Both the position numbers and the translations under genes were made by a program. A stretch of DNA of 49,098 bases. It comes from Dysgonomonas gadei ATCC BAA-286. GTDB taxonomy: Bacteria; Bacteroidota; Bacteroidia; Bacteroidales; Dysgonomonadaceae. Position 1 is the first letter of the stretch. Every line of letters starts with the position of its first letter. The stretch spans positions 1-49,098 of the forward strand of contig NZ_GL891994.1 of NCBI RefSeq assembly GCF_000213555.1, given 5' to 3'. This document shows, piece after piece, positions 45,646 through 49,098 of this stretch. Under the pieces are notes generated by a model. It saw nothing but the letters and a program-made list of their open reading frames with translations. It made no database searches and was not told where the DNA came from.

Positions 45646-46998
45646 ATGACTGTTATGAAATATATAATACAATTACTATTCTTTAGCGGCATATTGGCAT
45701 TGTCATCCTGCGGTGATTTCCTCGATATAAAACCTACTGGCAGTGTCATACCGCAAACATTGGACGAGTATCGTGCTCTGCTCACCGGAGCATATAGCGG
45801 CTTTCCTAGTGACAGAGGAGTTGTCGGATTCCGTGCAGATGAGATGCAGGTCAATGAGACTGATGAATTTGATATGGATAACTATGGCGATATGCAGATA
45901 TGGATAGACCGTCCGTCAAGTGACGCATCATATACAACAGGATGGATTGATTATTATAGCACAATATTTATAGCTAATGAAATAATAGATGCATATAATG
46001 ACAAAACAATAAAAGATGGTTCACAGGAAGAGCTAAATCAGCTAGCAGGCGAAGCTTATATGATGCGTGCTTATTGTCATTTCATACTTGTCAACTTCTA
46101 TGGTCAGCCTTATACTAAACCCGGAGCGCTGACAACAAAAGCCGTTCCTCTCAAATTAAATAATGATTTAGAAGCTGTACTGACAAGAAATACTGTAGAA
46201 GAAGTTTACAAATCTATACTGGATGATATGTCTTTCGCCCGCCAGCTTATCAATGTGAAAATATGGGATGAGAATAAATATCTATACCGGTTCAACACAA
46301 CTTCGGTCGCTGCTTTCGATGCCAGAATAGCTCTCTATATTGGTAATTGGGAAAATGCGTATAACAAGGCTGAAGAGGTTATTGCAAGCCAGGCATATCT
46401 GGAAGACTTGAATGCGGCCGATGCCGTTGTCCCTACTTTGTACACATGTGGAGAAGTTATTACAGCAATGGAATTAACTCCGAGTCAGCAGGTTACCAGA
46501 ACAGCTTTCCTTACTCCAACATTTATTGATATGTACGACGTAGATGACCTACGTTTTGGGTTCTATTTTGAAGGCCCGAACCAAGATGGCTATTATACAA
46601 GTAAAAAAACAGGATACACACAATACCGGCAAACATTCAGGGTCGGCGAATTTTATCTTACATCTGCCGAAGCTGCAGCAAATAAAGATGACTTGTCTCA
46701 AGCCCGTAAACGTTTGCTGGAACTTATGAAAAAGCGGTATAATCCGGCAGGCTATAGCGTGAAGGAAACAGCCGTAAATGCAATGTCTAAATCGGAGTTG
46801 ATTGAAGAAATATTGGCTGAAAGAGCCCGTGAACTGGCTTTCGAAGGGCACCGCTGGTATGACCTTCGCCGTACAACACGCCCTCAGATTATCAAAGAAA
46901 TAAATGGGCAAACATATACTCTACAGCAGGATGATCCCCGTTATACGATTCAGATACCTAAAGATGCCATTGAAGCTAATCCCGGTTTGGAAAACTAA
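45646..46998 (+). CDS. SusD/RagB-type lipoprotein of the protease locus
   Basis: The lid protein of the preceding receptor. The lipobox is LALSSC, followed by GDFLDIKPTGSVIPQTLDEY. The core has GEAYMMRAYCHFILVNFYGQ and the C-terminal region has FYLTSAEAAANKDD, ILAERARELAFEGHRWYDLR and QIPKDAIEANPGLEN, so it has the end missing from the other locus's damaged SusD. At 450 residues it is on the short side, like RagB-type peptide-binding members. ATG at 45646 or 45655 are both possible. It is the last gene of the operon, with a strong terminator 50 bases later. Confidence 0.94.
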   Translation: MTVMKYIIQLLFFSGILALSSCGDFLDIKPTGSVIPQTLDEYRALLTGAYSGFPSDRGVVGFRADEMQVNETDEFDMDNYGDMQIWIDRPSSDASYTTGWIDYYSTIFIANEIIDAYNDKTIKDGSQEELNQLAGEAYMMRAYCHFILVNFYGQPYTKPGALTTKAVPLKLNNDLEAVLTRNTVEEVYKSILDDMSFARQLINVKIWDENKYLYRFNTTSVAAFDARIALYIGNWENAYNKAEEVIASQAYLEDLNAADAVVPTLYTCGEVITAMELTPSQQVTRTAFLTPTFIDMYDVDDLRFGFYFEGPNQDGYYTSKKTGYTQYRQTFRVGEFYLTSAEAAANKDDLSQARKRLLELMKKRYNPAGYSVKETAVNAMSKSELIEEILAERARELAFEGHRWYDLRRTTRPQIIKEINGQTYTLQQDDPRYTIQIPKDAIEANPGLEN

Positions 46999-47047
46999 AA
47001 GCATACAACCATTTTAAATTAGATACACACTACTTTTTTCTTATATG

Positions 47048-47107
47048 AATAGGATTAAGTTGGCTGATTGTTAATAATATTAATAATCAATCAATCTTAA
47101 TCCTATT
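47048..47107 (+). terminator. Long hairpin terminator after SusD
   Basis: AATAGGATTAAG (47048-47059) pairs exactly with CTTAATCCTATT (47096-47107). GATTG and CAATC extend the stem inward. TTGTACTTTATG follows. It ends the protease-SusCD operon. Confidence 0.75.
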
Positions 47108-47223
47108 TTGTACTTTATGTAGATTTTTGTTGCATTATTATGACAGCATCAATAGATACATCCAATAAAGAATTTAAAGATAACGCTGCTGGAGCAGATA
47201 CCTTATATCTGCCAGTTGTTTAT

Positions 47224-47415
47224 TTACCTCACGGGCGTATGTTCGTGCCCCTTAGCCAGATTGTTCTTCGCGGCCCACAATTCGCCGCCTACGTCCGTCT
47301 TCGAATAGAACTGTTTCATTTCCCTGTCGATACTGATGCGGATCATTATCACCGACAGGCCTTGTCTGTTCACATGGTCGCTCTGTAAATAAAACGAAAT
47401 CTCGAATGTACTTTT
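47224..47415 (-). pseudogene. N-terminal relic of a tyrosine recombinase (integrase)
   Basis: In the minus strand, an open stretch without start codon reads KSTFEISFYLQSDHVNRQGL, then SVIMIRISIDREMKQFYSKT, then DVGGELWAAKNNLAKGHE before a stop at 47224. The order F-x-Y-L near the start, G-x-x-x-I-x-x-RI-x-ID, and the L-W-x-A-K block is the arm-type DNA-binding domain at the beginning of Bacteroidota integrases, such as those of conjugative transposons. The core and catalytic domains are absent. It is the scar of a lost mobile element. Confidence 0.6.
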
Positions 47416-47459
47416 TTCATAAACTTTTATTTTTAATTATTGAAAGGGAAAGGCTAAAC

Positions 47460-47762
47460 TTATATACCAAGACGATATTTCAAATAATCATAGAGACATA
47501 TTAGTTTACGAAAGTGAGTTCCGTTTCTGCTATCATCAATAAGCGACATGTTTTCTTCAAGATATTGCCTCAAATCCTCTGGATTAATTTTATCTATTGA
47601 TAACAAAGGGGTGTAAATCATTATATGCAGATGATTATTTTTACAACCATTCTTTAATTCAAGAAAGGACTTGTAGTTTCTATTAATTTCAGCCTTCTTG
47701 TTTTTATAACTCAGGGCAACCGCCCGAAAATCAGGAATTTTAACCGTCGATCTTATTTGCAT
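47460..47762 (-). CDS. Hypothetical 100-residue protein
   Basis: I do not recognise this protein. It begins MQIRSTVKIPDFRAVALSYK, is rich in Lys, Asn and Leu, has no signal peptide or membrane helix, and ends LYDYLKYRLGI. The gene is preceded, on the same strand, by a 16-codon reading frame that ends 7 bases before its start, and by a perfect palindrome. It lies beside an integrase relic, so it may be a leftover gene of a mobile element. Whether it is expressed is open. Confidence 0.4.
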   Translation of the reverse strand: MQIRSTVKIPDFRAVALSYKNKKAEINRNYKSFLELKNGCKNNHLHIMIYTPLLSIDKINPEDLRQYLEENMSLIDDSRNGTHFRKLICLYDYLKYRLGI

Positions 47763-47763
47763 T

Positions 47764-47785
47764 TTTTAACTATATATAGTTAAAA
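47764..47785. repeat. Perfect palindrome
   Basis: The centre TTAACTATATATAGTTAA (47766-47783) is self-complementary and extends by two more pairs on each side, 22 bases in all. A partner with one mismatch, TTAACTATATATCGTTAA, lies at 47840-47857. A half copy, TTTTAACTATATA, occurs at 25030-25042. Confidence 0.6.
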
Positions 47786-47820
47786 CCTGACACTTCTGAG
47801 AACTTTTTTACTATTTTCAT
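47770..47820 (-). other. Possible 16-codon leader reading frame
   Basis: Minus-strand ATG at 47820 gives MKIVKKFSEVSGFNYI and stops 7 bases before the 100-residue gene. Its DNA is similar to that encoding the C-terminal end of the HTH protein (34009-34060), in another frame. It may be only a by-product of the repeat; no translation evidence exists. Confidence 0.25.
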
Positions 47821-47830
47821 CCTGTCATTT
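47779..47830 (+). repeat. Dispersed repeat shared with the end of the HTH gene
   Basis: GTTAAAACCTGACACTTCTG at 47779 matches GTTAAAACCTGACACATCTG at 34009, with 21 of 23 bases equal over the core. Similarity goes on in both to TGTCAT followed by a T run (near 34054 and 47823). The two copies are in the same orientation. Confidence 0.55.
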
Positions 47831-47833
47831 TTT

Positions 47834-48290
47834 ATTTCATTAACTATATATCGTTAAAAGGTAACACAGAAAACAATTAATAATTAAGAATGAAAAATTA
47901 AGAACCAACGGTCAGCAGAGCTAGTTTTTTCCCTCGTAACTTGTAACTGCCCGCAGGGCGCAGTAATTTGTAACTCTTAAAAAAGGTAACAAAGGTAACA
48001 CATGTTTCAGCTTTTAGCTGATAGCTATTCGCCGTTAGCTTAGGCTATCGCATAAGTGGCTTTACAGTGAACAGTCATCAGTCAGCAACTTGTATCTCGT
48101 GTCTTGTTTACTTGTATCTCATATAACTTTCAACTTATTACTCAATACTTACTACTTTGATAAGGTAACAAAGGTTACACCATTTCACTCATTTGCTAAT
48201 ATGCTAATTTGCTAATTCATCTTGTCAAAGAGCTATCAGCCAACAGCTAATGGCTATCGGCTAAAAAATGTATAGATAAACTTTCCGCAT
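47834..48290. repeat. Composite dispersed repeat block, inverted relative to the 24.5-25.0 kb block
   Basis: On the minus strand this block contains, in order, TTTATCTATAC, TAGCCGATAGCCATTAGCTG, GGCTGATAGCTCTTTGACAA, TGTAACCTTTGTTACC, and then TTCATTCTTAATTATTAATT with GTGTTACCTTTTAAC. The same words stand in the same order on the plus strand at 24563-25042. A GCCC-GCA-GGGC hairpin near 47950 takes the place of the GCCC-TTT-GGGC hairpin there. The block holds no gene. Confidence 0.55.

Positions 48291-49098
<808 letters not shown>

Noticed and set aside
47140..47388. 82-codon plus-strand reading frame
   Set aside because: The opposite strand reads as the start of an integrase over most of this stretch, which explains the open frame better.
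48193..48222. Short tandem words TTTGCTAATATGCTAATTTG, thought of as a CRISPR or VNTR
   Set aside because: The units are only 9-10 bases, there are about three of them and there are no spacers, so it is neither a CRISPR array nor a convincing VNTR.

Overview
The window is low-GC DNA from the Bacteroidota, most likely the order Bacteroidales. The signs are four SusC/RagA-type or Oar-type TonB receptors, three SusD-type lipoproteins, lipoprotein signal peptides ending in Cys, and promoters of the TTTG-N19-TAnnTTTG type. A Dysgonomonas- or Parabacteroides-like host is my guess only. The window looks like a whole contig. Its left edge resembles the leader of an rRNA operon reading outward, and its right edge ends inside an (AG)35 tract.

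Layout. (1) 520-13303, plus strand: a glycan utilisation locus. It holds a membrane-spanning regulator with a periplasmic LamG/Kelch part and a cytoplasmic SARP-like DNA-binding part, a LamG lipoprotein, a SusC/SusD pair, a GxGYxYP-type putative glycosidase, and a GC-rich GH92 alpha-mannosidase. (2) 13515-22563: a second locus with two GH110-like beta-helix galactosidases, a full SusC, and a SusD gene cut short by a deletion that joined it to the tail of another lipoprotein gene. A membrane-bound DUF6377-like regulator follows (22582-24225). (3) 25132-29201: a two-gene operon of an unassigned (alpha/alpha)6 glycosidase and a retaining-type GH97. (4) 29404-33871, minus strand: an Oar-like TonB receptor followed by a nucleotide pyrophosphatase/phosphodiesterase. 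(5) 34010-34663: an HTH protein like small terminase subunits, between short direct repeats. (6) 34884-36917: a P1-type nuclease and a frameshifted nucleoside transporter. (7) 37485-46998: a LytTR two-component system, a zinc metalloprotease and a SusC/SusD pair, probably a protein- or peptide-foraging locus. (8) 47048-49098: a strong terminator, an integrase relic, a small unknown gene, dispersed repeats and the microsatellite.

The parts work together as nutrient-capture modules: surface lipoproteins bind the substrate, TonB receptors import it, and secreted or periplasmic hydrolases cut it. Two modules carry their own regulator and a matching direct-repeat candidate operator. Upstream of the first SusC operon there is an exact tandem 11-bp repeat (TTTTAACCCCC twice), the spacing expected of SARP-type activators; a second copy with the same period lies near the right edge. 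Upstream of the metalloprotease there is a 21-bp-period direct repeat, the spacing expected of LytTR regulators. Related intergenic repeat blocks at about 24.5-25.1, 34.7, 37.2 and 47.8-48.3 kb link the spaces between modules.
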